Origin: Mycetocola_B reblochoni
Lineage (GTDB): Bacteria > Actinomycetota > Actinomycetes > Actinomycetales > Microbacteriaceae
Direction of reading: 5' to 3'
Assembly: GCF_003667525.1 (NCBI RefSeq)
Contig: NZ_RCUW01000005.1
Location: 186,001-250,000, forward strand
Length of the DNA stretch: 64,000 nucleotides
Part shown: piece by piece, positions 1 through 8,407 of the stretch
Numbering within the stretch: the first letter of the stretch is position 1
Layout of the letters: the number at the start of each line of letters is the position of its first letter
Position numbers and translations under genes: made by a program
Notes under the pieces: generated by a model
The model's input: the letters and a program-made list of their open reading frames with translations, nothing else
Told to the model about the DNA's origin: nothing
Databases searched by the model: none

Positions 1-1655
1 GGCAGCACGCCGTGGCCGACGCGGCAGGGGTCGGCATCGAGCGCTCGTTCTCGCTCACGATGAACGGGTTCACCGCGGAGCTGAGCGCGGCGCAGGCCGC
101 GGCCCTCCGCGCGGATCCCCGGGTCGCCGACCTCGAGCCCGACCGGATCAGCCACGTTCAGGCGGCGCCCTCCGCCGAGGCGCTCAACCTCTCCGGCTAC
201 GGAGGGGTCTGGGACCGGCTTGGCGGCGCGAGCGCCGCGGGCGAGGGGGTCGTGATCGGCGTGCTCGACTCGGGAATCGCGCCGGAGAACCCCTCCTTCG
301 CCGGCGATGCGCTCAGCAGCAGCCCCGGCGACGAGCCCTACCGCGACGGTGACGAGATCGTCTACCGCAAGGCCGACGGCGGCGAGTTCCGCGGTCGGTG
401 CGAGGCGGGGGAGCAGTTCGACGCCGACGACTGCTCGCAGACCCTGGTCGGAGCCAGGGCCTTCCTCGACGGCATCGACACGGCCGAACTCGGCGACGCG
501 GACGTCGGCGAGTACCGGTCTCCCCGGGACGGGTCGGGGCACGGATCGCACACGGCGGCGATCGCGGCCGGCCGTCCCACCACGGCCCGGGTCGCCGAGC
601 AGAGCCAACAGATCGCCGGGGTCGCCCCCGCGGCGAAGATCGCGGCGTACAAGGTGTGCTGGAGCGGGCCGGACCCGAGCTCGACCGGCGACGACGCCTG
701 CCCGAGCAGCGCGATCATCGCCGGAGTGGAGCAGGCCGTCGCCGACGGGGTCAACGTCATCAACTACTCGGTCGGCGCCCCGCCGGAGAAGGGCGTCGCG
801 CTGTCCGCCGTCGATGAGGCGTTCCTCGGGGCGAGCAACGCCGGGGTGTTCGTCGCCGCGGCGGCGGGCAACGGGGGGCCGCGTTCCGGAGGGGTCAGCA
901 ACACGGCACCGTGGGTGACGACCGTTGCGGCGTCCGTTGGCGAGCTGGACCAGGCGACGGTGCGCCTCAGCCCGACGCAGGCGATGCCAGGCAGCTCCGT
1001 CAGCGTTCCCGAGAGCGGCACTCTGAGCGGACCCCTTCAACTCGCCCCGTTCATCGGCGACGGGAAACGCGCGATCAACTGCGCACCCGGTTCACTGCGT
1101 CCCGACGACACCGACGGCGCCGTCGTCGTGTGCGAGCGCAGGGGGAGCGACTCGATCGAAGCGATGGCCGACGAGGTCGCCCGTGCCGGCGGCGTCGCCC
1201 TTGTCGCGCTCAACGTCGACGAGCGTCCGACGGAGGTGGGGGAGTCGGCCGTGCCCACGGTGAACCTGCCCGTCCGATACCGTACGTCGATGAAGCGCGC
1301 GGCGGCGCAGGGCGACCCCGTCGCCACCATCGAACGGGGAAACACGACGAGCATGCCCGCGCCGGCCCCCGGCACGATCCGCTCCGATTCCTCGCGGGGT
1401 CCCGCGCAGGGCGCGGCGGCCGACGTCCTCAAACCCGACGTCGCGGCGCCGGGAACGGGCATCTTCTCCGCGACGGCGAACGCGAGCGGTGAGCGACCGG
1501 CCGCCGCGGCCATGTCGGGGACGTCGATGGCGGCACCGCACATCGCCGGCCTCGCGGCGTTGGTGCTCGGCCGAGAGCCGCGGACGAGCCCTGCCGCGAT
1601 CAAGTCGGCGCTGGTGAGCACCGCCGACCCCGCGCATCGGCCCGACGGCGACTGA
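1..1655 (+). CDS. Secreted S8 (subtilisin-family) serine protease, catalytic part, 5' end outside window
   Basis: Subtilase that would hydrolyse proteins outside the cell. The reading frame is open at the left edge, so the signal peptide and true start lie upstream. Counting from the GTG at 12: residues about 10-45 look like the end of an I9 propeptide inhibitor domain. The catalytic triad is Asp86 (VLDSG), His177 (GSGHGSH) and Ser505 (SGTSMAAPH), with oxyanion Asn287 (AAGNGG). A PA-like insert lies around residues 340-430. The frame ends at a TGA (1653-1655) just after the Ser domain, but the same frame continues with recognisable family sequence. The truncated product still holds all catalytic residues and may be active. 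Family and active site are seen directly; function is inferred. Confidence 0.85.
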   Translation, partial: QHAVADAAGVGIERSFSLTMNGFTAELSAAQAAALRADPRVADLEPDRISHVQAAPSAEALNLSGYGGVWDRLGGASAAGEGVVIGVLDSGIAPENPSFAGDALSSSPGDEPYRDGDEIVYRKADGGEFRGRCEAGEQFDADDCSQTLVGARAFLDGIDTAELGDADVGEYRSPRDGSGHGSHTAAIAAGRPTTARVAEQSQQIAGVAPAAKIAAYKVCWSGPDPSSTGDDACPSSAIIAGVEQAVADGVNVINYSVGAPPEKGVALSAVDEAFLGASNAGVFVAAAAGNGGPRSGGVSNTAPWVTTVAASVGELDQATVRLSPTQAMPGSSVSVPESGTLSGPLQLAPFIGDGKRAINCAPGSLRPDDTDGAVVVCERRGSDSIEAMADEVARAGGVALVALNVDERPTEVGESAVPTVNLPVRYRTSMKRAAAQGDPVATIERGNTTSMPAPAPGTIRSDSSRGPAQGAAADVLKPDVAAPGTGIFSATANASGERPAAAAMSGTSMAAPHIAGLAALVLGREPRTSPAAIKSALVSTADPAHRPDGD

Positions 1656-1658
1656 CCG

Positions 1659-2753
1659 GTGTCCGCTCTGGAGCAGGGCGGCGGGATCGTGGATCCGCTG
1701 GCGATGCTCGAACCCGGCCTCGTCGTCGACGCGGGCGAGCAGGACTGGGACGCCTACCGGGCGGGACTCGGCCTGCTCGAGGAAGCCGAGCTCGCCGACG
1801 GACAGTCGGCCGTCAGCGCATCGGAGCTCAACCTGCCCTCGGTCGCGGTCGGCGATCTGACCGACGAGCGAACGGTGCGACGGACGCTGACGGCGACCAC
1901 GGCGGGCACCTACCGCTTCGACACGGAGCAGCCCGCCGGATTCCGGCTCGCGGTGGAGCCGGCGACGGCCATCCTCGACGAGGGACAGAGCGTCACCGTC
2001 TCGCTCAGCCTCGCTCGCACGGACGCGGCGTTTGACGACTCCCGCACGGGGGCGATCCGCTGGGAGGGCCCGAAGGGCATCCGGGGTGCGCTGCCCGTGG
2101 CCGCCACGGCCGTCGCGGCATCCTCTCCGCCCCGCGTGTCCGCCCCGACCGGGGAGGGCAGCACGACGGTGCCGGTCCGACTGTCCGACGGCGTGGCCGT
2201 CGAATCCCAGCGATCGGCCGTGACGCCACTGACGCCGGTGCGGCCGACCGGGGCCGACACAGACGCCGCCACGGCGAGCGGTGCGGCGGGAACGGTGACG
2301 GACACGCCGATCGCCGTTCCGCGGGGGATCATGGCCGGTCGGCTCGCCCTCCGCAGCGTCGCGCCGGGTGTGAGCGCTCGGATCGAGCTGTACCGGCTCA
2401 ACGATCTGGCCGAGCCGGTCATGAGCTGGTCGGCGGATGCCGAGGGGATCATCGACGTCCCCTCGCCCCCTGCAGGGCGCTATGTGCTTCGCACGGTGAT
2501 CGAGTCCGGCACGGGTGACGTCCTCGTCGAGCAGGCCTGGGCCGCGGCCGACGACGGCGACGATGATGGGGGAGCGGAGGGGCCTGCTCTCCGGGTCGAC
2601 ACCTCTGACCTCGGCGCGGGGCCGGCCTCCGAGCGGTCGGTCGGGGTCACCTGGTCCGGAGTGAGCCGGACCGAGCGCTACGTCGCCGCCGTCCGCTTCG
2701 GTGACGACGGGCCGTTGACCCTCGTCGCCCTCGACCCCGCCCCGACGGGCTGA
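1659..2753 (+). pseudogene. C-terminal part of the same S8 protease, separated by an in-frame TGA
   Basis: This segment is in the same reading frame as the preceding catalytic part and starts two codons after its stop. It begins with the typical subtilase continuation QGGGIVDPLAMLEPGLV (gap to 'G.G.vdp..a..PGLVyd'), followed by an Fn3-like domain (about residues 60-150) and a further beta-rich tail. The only obstacle to one long protein is the TGA codon, which one substitution from GGA or CGA would explain. It could be a true nonsense mutation, a sequencing error, or a read-through stop, since UGA followed by C is a leaky context. The GTG at 1659 has no convincing ribosome site, so independent translation is doubtful. 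Confidence 0.75.
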
Positions 2754-2810
2754 GGCGGGCCGGCCCCGACGGTACCCACGGGCGGGCCCGCTCCCGGCGC
2801 GACGCCGGAC

Positions 2811-2864
2811 CCGCAGACGTCGAGGGGCGGGACGCTGATGCGTCCCGCCCCTCGACGTCTGCGG
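2811..2864. terminator. Bidirectional hairpin terminator, perfect 24-bp stem
   Basis: Positions 2811-2834 are the exact reverse complement of 2841-2864, with a 6-base loop (ctgatg). The hairpin lies between the plus-strand protease and the minus-strand lipoprotein, so it can end transcripts from both sides. There is no T tract, which is common for actinobacterial terminators. Confidence 0.85.
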
Positions 2865-2894
2865 TCGGGGTCGGGCCCCGTCCGCGCGGTCGTG

Positions 2895-3401
2895 CTAGCC
2901 GCAGACCTTGGTGAGGTCCTCGGAGATCGACGACGAGTCGCTGATCAGGCCCTGCAGGCTCTCCATCGCCTCGGTGTCGTTGGGGTCCTCGCTGAGGGTC
3001 TTGGTGTTCTCGATGAGGGTGCCGAAGTACTCGCTGAAGCTCCCGGCGGCGTCGGCCACCTCGTCGTTGCCGAGCGTCGAGATGGTCTGGTCGAGGTCGG
3101 CCTTGAAGTCCTCGAGTGCGCCGACCGCCGCGGTCGGGTCGGTGCTGAGCTCGCTCATCCCGCTCTGCAGGACGGTCGCGGACTCGGAGAGGTCCTCCTG
3201 GAGGATGCTGCACGCCTCGGCGGTGCTGCGCTCCTCGGTGGCGGCCTCGGGGGCTGTCGTCTCGGCGGGAGCGGTGGTGGCCTCGGGGGCGGTCGTCTCT
3301 GCTGCGTCGTTCGAGCCGGCGGGGCTACAGCCGGTCAGCGCGAGCGCAGCCAGGGCGAGGGCGCCCAGCGTGAGTCCGTTGCGGATGCGGGCGTTCGACA
3401 T
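2895..3401 (-). CDS. Small secreted lipoprotein of unknown function
   Basis: A 168-residue lipoprotein. The start chosen is the ATG at 3401, preceded by GGAGA on the minus strand; longer upstream starts lack a ribosome site and would bury the signal peptide. The N-terminus has a basic stretch, a hydrophobic core and a lipobox LTGC with Cys25. A Thr/Ala/Glu-rich linker (about residues 30-55) of ETTAPEA-type repeats follows, then a predicted helical domain with two cysteines (in 'EACSIL' and the terminal 'VCG') that could form a disulfide. I do not recognise the folded domain. It is presumably anchored to the outer face of the membrane. Confidence 0.8.
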   Translation of the reverse strand: MSNARIRNGLTLGALALAALALTGCSPAGSNDAAETTAPEATTAPAETTAPEAATEERSTAEACSILQEDLSESATVLQSGMSELSTDPTAAVGALEDFKADLDQTISTLGNDEVADAAGSFSEYFGTLIENTKTLSEDPNDTEAMESLQGLISDSSSISEDLTKVCG

Positions 3402-3510
3402 GTCTGGTCTCCATCGTCGTGTCGGTGGCGGGGAAAGCACAGAGTTCCCCCTGCACGAGCATAGACGCTCCACTGGGACGGCCGGCAAGGCGGAATGGTG
3501 CGGATGGGCC

Positions 3511-3873
3511 TCAGCGCAGGCGACGCAGTCCGCTCCAGAGCCCGAGGGCCGAGGCGACGAGCAGGTACACGACCGCGACGACCGGCAGCCCGAGCGACCA
3601 CAGGGCCGCGGCCGCCGCCACGTAGAGCGCGATCTCGACCAGGCTGCGCAGGTACAGCTCCGTCCGCAGGACGGGACGGGGCGACAGGAACAGGGCCCAC
3701 AGCAGTACCGCCAGCACGGGGGCGCCGAGCCCGACGACGATGTTCAGCGGAAACGCCCACTCGCTGAACCCCCAGACGGCGAGGACGACCACGGCGATCA
3801 ACTCGATGAGGACACGGAGGACGTCGACGATCGATCCGCGCGGCGCGGGGGAGGGAGCAGCAGGCACCGACAC
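3511..3873 (-). CDS. DUF2568 (YrdB-like) small integral membrane protein
   Basis: A 120-residue protein with four hydrophobic segments (about residues 17-36, 42-62, 72-92 and 95-113) and basic ends. The core pattern, with WGFSEWAFPLN after the first helix, matches the YrdB/DUF2568 family of uncharacterised four-helix membrane proteins. It lies between the lipoprotein and purU on the same strand, about 60 bp from purU, so co-transcription with purU is possible. No enzymatic residues can be pointed to. Confidence 0.75.
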   Translation of the reverse strand: MSVPAAPSPAPRGSIVDVLRVLIELIAVVVLAVWGFSEWAFPLNIVVGLGAPVLAVLLWALFLSPRPVLRTELYLRSLVEIALYVAAAAALWSLGLPVVAVVYLLVASALGLWSGLRRLR

Positions 3874-3932
3874 AGTCTACCCGCTACCCGCGCGCCGACC
3901 GGTCGCCGTGCGCGCCCCGCCCCTATCGCCGT

Positions 3933-4799
3933 CTAGCGGAAGATGATCGTCCGCTGGCCGTCCAGCAGCACACGGTGCTCGGCGAACCAGCGCACCGCCT
4001 GGCGCAGGGTCAGGCTCTCCTCGTCCTGGCCGATCGCGATGAGCTCGGCCGGGGTGTTCGAGTGGTCGACCCTGACGACGTTCTGCTCGATGATCGGCCC
4101 CTCGTCCAGGTCGCTCGTGACGAAGTGCGCCGTCGCGCCGATCAGCTTCACGCCGCGCGCGTGCGCCTGGCGGTAGGGGTTGGCGCCCTTGAAGCCCGGT
4201 AGGAAGGAGTGGTGGATGTTGATCGCGCGGCCCTCGAGGAAGGCGCACAGCTCGGGCGAGAGGATCTGCATGTAGCGGGCGAGCACGACGAGCTCGATGT
4301 CGTGCTCCTCGACCGCCTCGACGACCGCGCGCTCGAACGCCGCCTTCTGTTCCGCACCCGTGACCGCCTGGGAGCGGAACGGCACGCCGTAGAACTCCGC
4401 CAGGGGCCGGAGGTTGTCGTGGTTGGCCATGATGAGCGGGACGTCGATCGGCAGCTGCCCTGCACGCTGGCGGAACAGCAGGTCGTTGACGCAGTGCTGC
4501 GCCGTCGAGCCGAGGATGAGCGTGCGGATCGGACGACCGACCTCGTCGAGTGCCCAGTCCAGGTCGTAGTGCTCCGCGACGGGCAGGATCGTCGCGGCGA
4601 GCTCATCGCGGCTGGCGGCGGTCTGCACCTGGAGGCGCATGAAGAAGCGTCCCGTGTCGGCGCTGGAGAACTGCTGCGACTCGGTGATGTTGCCGGCGGC
4701 GGCGACGATCGCGCCGCTCACGGCGTGGACGATTCCCGGCTGGTCGGGGCAGACGAAGGTGAGCACCCAGTGCTGGGTGTGGGAAGGGGTACTGGTCAC
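3933..4799 (-). CDS. purU: Formyltetrahydrofolate deformylase
   Basis: Hydrolyses 10-formyl-THF to formate plus THF, feeding purT-type purine synthesis and balancing one-carbon pools. The 288-residue length is normal. An N-terminal ACT domain (about 8-88, starting WVLTFVCPDQPGIV) is followed by the formyltransferase domain (about 92-288). The signature HHSFLPGFKGANPYRQA, then GATAHFVTSDLDEGPIIEQ, contains the family's conserved Asn/His/Asp catalytic positions. Divergent from the MFS exporter, with a 143-bp shared upstream region. It belongs to the same one-carbon theme as glyA and folD 12 kb away. Confidence 0.95.
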   Translation of the reverse strand: MTSTPSHTQHWVLTFVCPDQPGIVHAVSGAIVAAAGNITESQQFSSADTGRFFMRLQVQTAASRDELAATILPVAEHYDLDWALDEVGRPIRTLILGSTAQHCVNDLLFRQRAGQLPIDVPLIMANHDNLRPLAEFYGVPFRSQAVTGAEQKAAFERAVVEAVEEHDIELVVLARYMQILSPELCAFLEGRAINIHHSFLPGFKGANPYRQAHARGVKLIGATAHFVTSDLDEGPIIEQNVVRVDHSNTPAELIAIGQDEESLTLRQAVRWFAEHRVLLDGQRTIIFR

Positions 4800-4942
4800 C
4801 CACCTACATTAGTTGGCTCGGCGTCGAATACACTGATCGACGGTCGGTGCGACTCTCCGGCCCTGGGCGCGCACACGGGCGCGTAGTCGAACCCGGACCG
4901 TGTCGGTGCCGGGTGAACGCCACGTCGTTGGGTTCTCCACCG

Positions 4943-6259
4943 ATGACCACTCCTCTCTCCTCGTCCTCCGCTGCGTCCGCGAACGGCCAGGGCACCGCCC
5001 CTCTCCCCGACGCCGCCGCACGCCGGCTGCCGCGCGCCACCGCCTCGTCCGGCGGGGACCCGTCCGGCCCCGCCCGCCCCGACGGGCGATTCCCGCTCGC
5101 GGGGCTCGTCGTGCTGTCGGTGGCCGTCTTCCTCTCCATCACGGCCGAGACGCTCCCGATGGGGTTGCTGCCGCAGATGAGCGCTGACCTGGCCGTGACG
5201 GAGTCGCAGGTCGGGCTGCTCGTGACCGTGTTCGCGTTCACGGTCGTCGTGACCGCGACCCCGGTCATGGCGCTGACCTCCCGTGTCGCCCGGCGCCGCC
5301 TGCTGCTCGCGGTCGTGGTCGTGCTCGGCCTCGCCAACGGGGTCACCGCCCTGCTGCCCGACTACGGCTGGATCGTGGCCGTGCGGGTGCTCGGCGGGAT
5401 GGCGCACGGCGTGTTCTGGTCCCTCGTCGCAGCGTACGCGGCGCGGCTGGTCACCCCGGAGCGCATCGGCACGGCTGTGTCGATCACCCTCGCGGGCGGG
5501 TCGATGGCGTTCGTGGCCGGTGTGCCGGTGGCGACCTTCGCCGGCCAGCTGGTCGGCTGGCGGTGGGTGTTCGCGGTCATCGGCGTGCTGCTGCTGGCGT
5601 GCGCCGTGCTGATCGTCCTCGTCCTGCCGCCGGTCGCCGCGACGCCGCGTGCCGCGACGGACACGGCCGGTGACCGGGGCGCGCCGCGGGACCGGACCCT
5701 GTTGCCCGTGCTGGTGCTCTGCGCGGGTGTGGCGGCGGCGATCGTCGGCCACTACGTGCTGTACACCTACATCGTGCCGTTCCTGACGGCGGAGCTCGGT
5801 GTGCCCGACAGCCAGATCAGCCTGTGGCTGCTCGGTTACGGCGTCGCCGGCCTGCTCGGCCTCGCCCTCTCCGGCACCGTCCTCGCCCGGCGGCCGCTGC
5901 GCGGGATCGTCGTCGTCGCCGCGGCGATGGCGCTGGGGCTCGTCGTGCTCGCGACCGGACTCGGCGGAACGCTCGGCACCGTCCTGGCCTTCGGCCTCTG
6001 GGCCGTCGGGTTCGGCGCCCTGCCGCCGATGCTGCAGACCCGCATGCTGACCACCTCCTCCGACGCGATGCGCGACATCGCGAGCGCGTTCTACACCTCG
6101 GCGTTCAACATCGGCATCGGGGGCGGCGCGCTCGTGGGCTCGCTCATCCTGGCCGGGGGCGGACTGGCCGCGCTGCCGTGGTCCTACCTGCTTCTGCTGC
6201 TCATCGGCGTGGGCTGCGTCGTCGTGTCCGCCGTCCTGGCGGCCCGCCGCCGCGCCTGA
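4943..6259 (+). CDS. MFS transporter, 12-helix DHA1-like exporter
   Basis: Major facilitator with 438 residues from the ATG at 4943. The N-terminal 45 residues are Ser/Ala/Pro-rich and cytoplasmic, followed by 12 hydrophobic helices in two halves of six. The second helix region has PMGLLPQMSADLAV, and the intracellular loop between helices 2 and 3 carries SRVARRRLLL, the family's basic motif A position. The pattern fits the AraJ/YdhP/chloramphenicol-exporter branch of proton-driven sugar or drug exporters; the substrate cannot be read from sequence. Upstream in-frame starts are possible but lack a better ribosome site. Confidence 0.85.
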   Translation: MTTPLSSSSAASANGQGTAPLPDAAARRLPRATASSGGDPSGPARPDGRFPLAGLVVLSVAVFLSITAETLPMGLLPQMSADLAVTESQVGLLVTVFAFTVVVTATPVMALTSRVARRRLLLAVVVVLGLANGVTALLPDYGWIVAVRVLGGMAHGVFWSLVAAYAARLVTPERIGTAVSITLAGGSMAFVAGVPVATFAGQLVGWRWVFAVIGVLLLACAVLIVLVLPPVAATPRAATDTAGDRGAPRDRTLLPVLVLCAGVAAAIVGHYVLYTYIVPFLTAELGVPDSQISLWLLGYGVAGLLGLALSGTVLARRPLRGIVVVAAAMALGLVVLATGLGGTLGTVLAFGLWAVGFGALPPMLQTRMLTTSSDAMRDIASAFYTSAFNIGIGGGALVGSLILAGGGLAALPWSYLLLLLIGVGCVVVSAVLAARRRA

Positions 6260-6273
6260 GGGCGGGACGTGGG

Positions 6274-8157
6274 TCAGGGCCGCGGCCCGAGCTGCAGCTC
6301 GGCGGACGCCGACGGGCCCACCCGGTCGCCGTCGGCATAGGAGACGGTGAGCTGCGCGACGGCTCCGTTCGCGGCGCCGGCGAAGGCGATGCGCGCCGCG
6401 CCGGTCGCGTCGAGGGAGCCCTCGCCCGCCGCGGCCCCGTCGATGTCTATATGCAGAGCAGCCCCGGGCACGCCGGTGACGTGCACGGCGCCCGTGACGG
6501 CGCCGCCCTCCGCCAGGTACCACAGCCACCCGCTCGGCGCGTCGGGCAGCTCGAACGTCGTCTCGGCGAGCGGGGATGCCGCGCCGTCCTCGGTCTGCAC
6601 CGCCGTCATCGTCACCGCGCGTCCCGAGGGGACGACGAGCGCCTCGGTGATGTAGGCGCCGGAGGGGTCGGCGGTGATCCGGGCGAGCTCGTCGCCGTCG
6701 ACGGCGACGGTGACCTCCGCACCCGGCTCCGCGCGTCCGCTGACGATCGGGTAGAGGGTGTCGTTCGCGCCGGTGTCGACCTCGATCGTCGGAGCGTCGG
6801 GTCGCTCGGGGCCCGGCGTGGGCGCGGGAGTCGGTGACGGGGTGGGGGCGGGCGTCGGGGTGGGGGAGACCGTCGGCGCGGGCGCCGGCTCGCCGGGGTC
6901 GAGGGGGGCGACGGCCGTGCCGGGGGGCGTTCGGTCCGTGCGGTCGGCGGGGGCATCCGGCGTCGTCGCTGCCGTCGTCGGCCCGGCCGTGGGGGCCGGA
7001 GCGCGATGCGGCTGCTGCTCCGTCGCCGGCGGTGCCGGCGTGGGAGACGTGTCGGGCGTGGGCTCGTCGGAGGCCACCGGGATCGGGGTGCTCGACGAGG
7101 TCGGGTCGATGGACGACACCGCGGCGCGGGCCGCGGGGGCCTCGCTCGGCGACGGGGAGGTGCTGATGATGACTCCGCCCACGACGGCGGCGACGAGGGC
7201 GACCCCCGTCGTCACCGCGGTCGCCACGCCGGCGGTCCCCCCGAGGGCCACGGCCCCGGCCCCGGTTCCGGTGCCTGAGAGCGCCGTGCCGGTGCCCCCG
7301 GCCGCGGCCAGGCCACCGCCGTGAGCTGCAGTGACAGCCGGCGGCAGCGCGGCGGCGGCGGTGCCGCCAGCGGCTTGCGTCCACGCGAGGTAGGCCCCCG
7401 ACCCGCCGACACCGACCGTGATCGGAAGCAGCACCAGCGCGATCCGCGACGAGACGTGGCTGGCCTCCTCCGCGACGAGGGTGCAGCGGGCACAGTCGAC
7501 CAGGTGGGCGTTGAAGGCCGTCAGCTCGGTCCCGTTCAGCTTTCCCCTGGCGTACTTGCCGACCCGGGAGATCGTCCAGTGGCAGGCCGAGTCGGCAGGG
7601 ACCTCGGCGATGTGCGCCTGGATCCACGCCTGCCGCAGTCCCTCCCGCGCGCGATAGGCGAGTGCGGCGACCGCGTTGGCCCTCATCCCCAGCAGGGGCG
7701 CGATCCGAGCGGGGCTGAGCCCCTCGACCTCGCCGTACCAGAGCACCTCCTGCCAGCGGGTGGGGAGGGTGCGGAACGCGCGGACCGTGAGGCTCTGGTC
7801 GAGCGCGCTCGCGCTGGCCTCCTCCGTGCTCCGCGGGTCCTCGAGCATGTCGAGCATGTCGACGGCGGAGTCCTTGCGCGCGCTGCCCCAGCTCGCGGCG
7901 GTGTTCCTGACGGTCGTGAACAGGTACGGGCGGAACGCTCCGCGCGGCCCGCCGCCAGCGAGCAGCGCGCGGTAGATGCGCGTGAAGGCCTCCTGGACGA
8001 GGTCCTCCGGGTCGATCGTCGAGCTCGACGATCGCGCGACGGTCATCCCGGCGGCGTAGTGCCGCGACCACAGCTCGGCGTAGGCCGTGGAGTCGTCGCG
8101 GCGGCTCGCGGCGACGAGCGCCTCATCGCTGCGGATGGCGGAGCGGGACAGGGGCAT
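6274..8157 (-). CDS. ECF-type sigma factor fused to anti-sigma-like zinc finger, membrane segment and extracytoplasmic domains
   Basis: A 627-residue multidomain regulator. Sigma region 2 lies at about 20-90 (IDPEDLVQEAFTRIYRAL), region 4 at about 122-178 (ALRTLP-like RAFRTLPTRWQEVLW, then an HTH). A ZAS-type zinc-finger signature H218-x3-C222-x2-C225 follows. Hydrophobic stretches lie at about 238-258 and 311-331, then a Pro/Thr/Ala-rich linker (about 335-452) and two Ig-like beta domains (about 455-540 and 545-625). It resembles the group of actinobacterial ECF factors with built-in anti-sigma and surface domains. If both hydrophobic stretches span the membrane the tail would be cytoplasmic, so topology needs testing. 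Start ATG has GGAGA upstream. Divergent from the Mrp operon. Confidence 0.85.
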   Translation of the reverse strand: MPLSRSAIRSDEALVAASRRDDSTAYAELWSRHYAAGMTVARSSSSTIDPEDLVQEAFTRIYRALLAGGGPRGAFRPYLFTTVRNTAASWGSARKDSAVDMLDMLEDPRSTEEASASALDQSLTVRAFRTLPTRWQEVLWYGEVEGLSPARIAPLLGMRANAVAALAYRAREGLRQAWIQAHIAEVPADSACHWTISRVGKYARGKLNGTELTAFNAHLVDCARCTLVAEEASHVSSRIALVLLPITVGVGGSGAYLAWTQAAGGTAAAALPPAVTAAHGGGLAAAGGTGTALSGTGTGAGAVALGGTAGVATAVTTGVALVAAVVGGVIISTSPSPSEAPAARAAVSSIDPTSSSTPIPVASDEPTPDTSPTPAPPATEQQPHRAPAPTAGPTTAATTPDAPADRTDRTPPGTAVAPLDPGEPAPAPTVSPTPTPAPTPSPTPAPTPGPERPDAPTIEVDTGANDTLYPIVSGRAEPGAEVTVAVDGDELARITADPSGAYITEALVVPSGRAVTMTAVQTEDGAASPLAETTFELPDAPSGWLWYLAEGGAVTGAVHVTGVPGAALHIDIDGAAAGEGSLDATGAARIAFAGAANGAVAQLTVSYADGDRVGPSASAELQLGPRP

Positions 8158-8407
8158 GGAGGTTCTCCGTGGCCGGGGGGCCAGAGACGGTTCCTGGCGC
8201 GGGCGGGGGAGTGGCGTCGGAAGATGTTCAGGGGTTAGACGTCAGTATCGCCCGATCCCGACGAATCCTCAAGATTCGCCCCCTGAACGGGGTTCATGGA
8301 CGGCGGTTCACAGACGAAATGTGAGGAATTTCACCACTGAGCGAGAATCCTTAGCGTCAAGCTGATAGTTTTAACGTACTTGCCGAGCCACTCGTATTGG
8401 GACCCGC
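8158..8407. promoter_or_regulatory. Shared upstream region of the sigma-factor gene and the Mrp operon
   Basis: A 250-bp gene-free region between divergent genes, AT-richer on its right half. It holds two short palindromes: CGAATC-ctcaa-GATTCG (8262-8278) and TGAAC-ggg-GTTCA (8284-8296). The sequence near 8372-8377 (TAACGT) could be a -10 for the Mrp operon, but no clear -35 is visible. Whether the sigma factor controls either gene is unknown; the palindromes are the natural places to look. Confidence 0.4.

Noticed and set aside
4796..8071. A 1,091-codon minus-strand frame across the MFS and sigma-factor genes
   Set aside because: Arg/His/Gly/Asp-rich shadow without domains; both real genes are well supported.
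8284..8296. LexA box TGAAC-ggg-GTTCA
   Set aside because: The gap between half-sites is 3 instead of 4 bases, and the flanking genes are not SOS genes.
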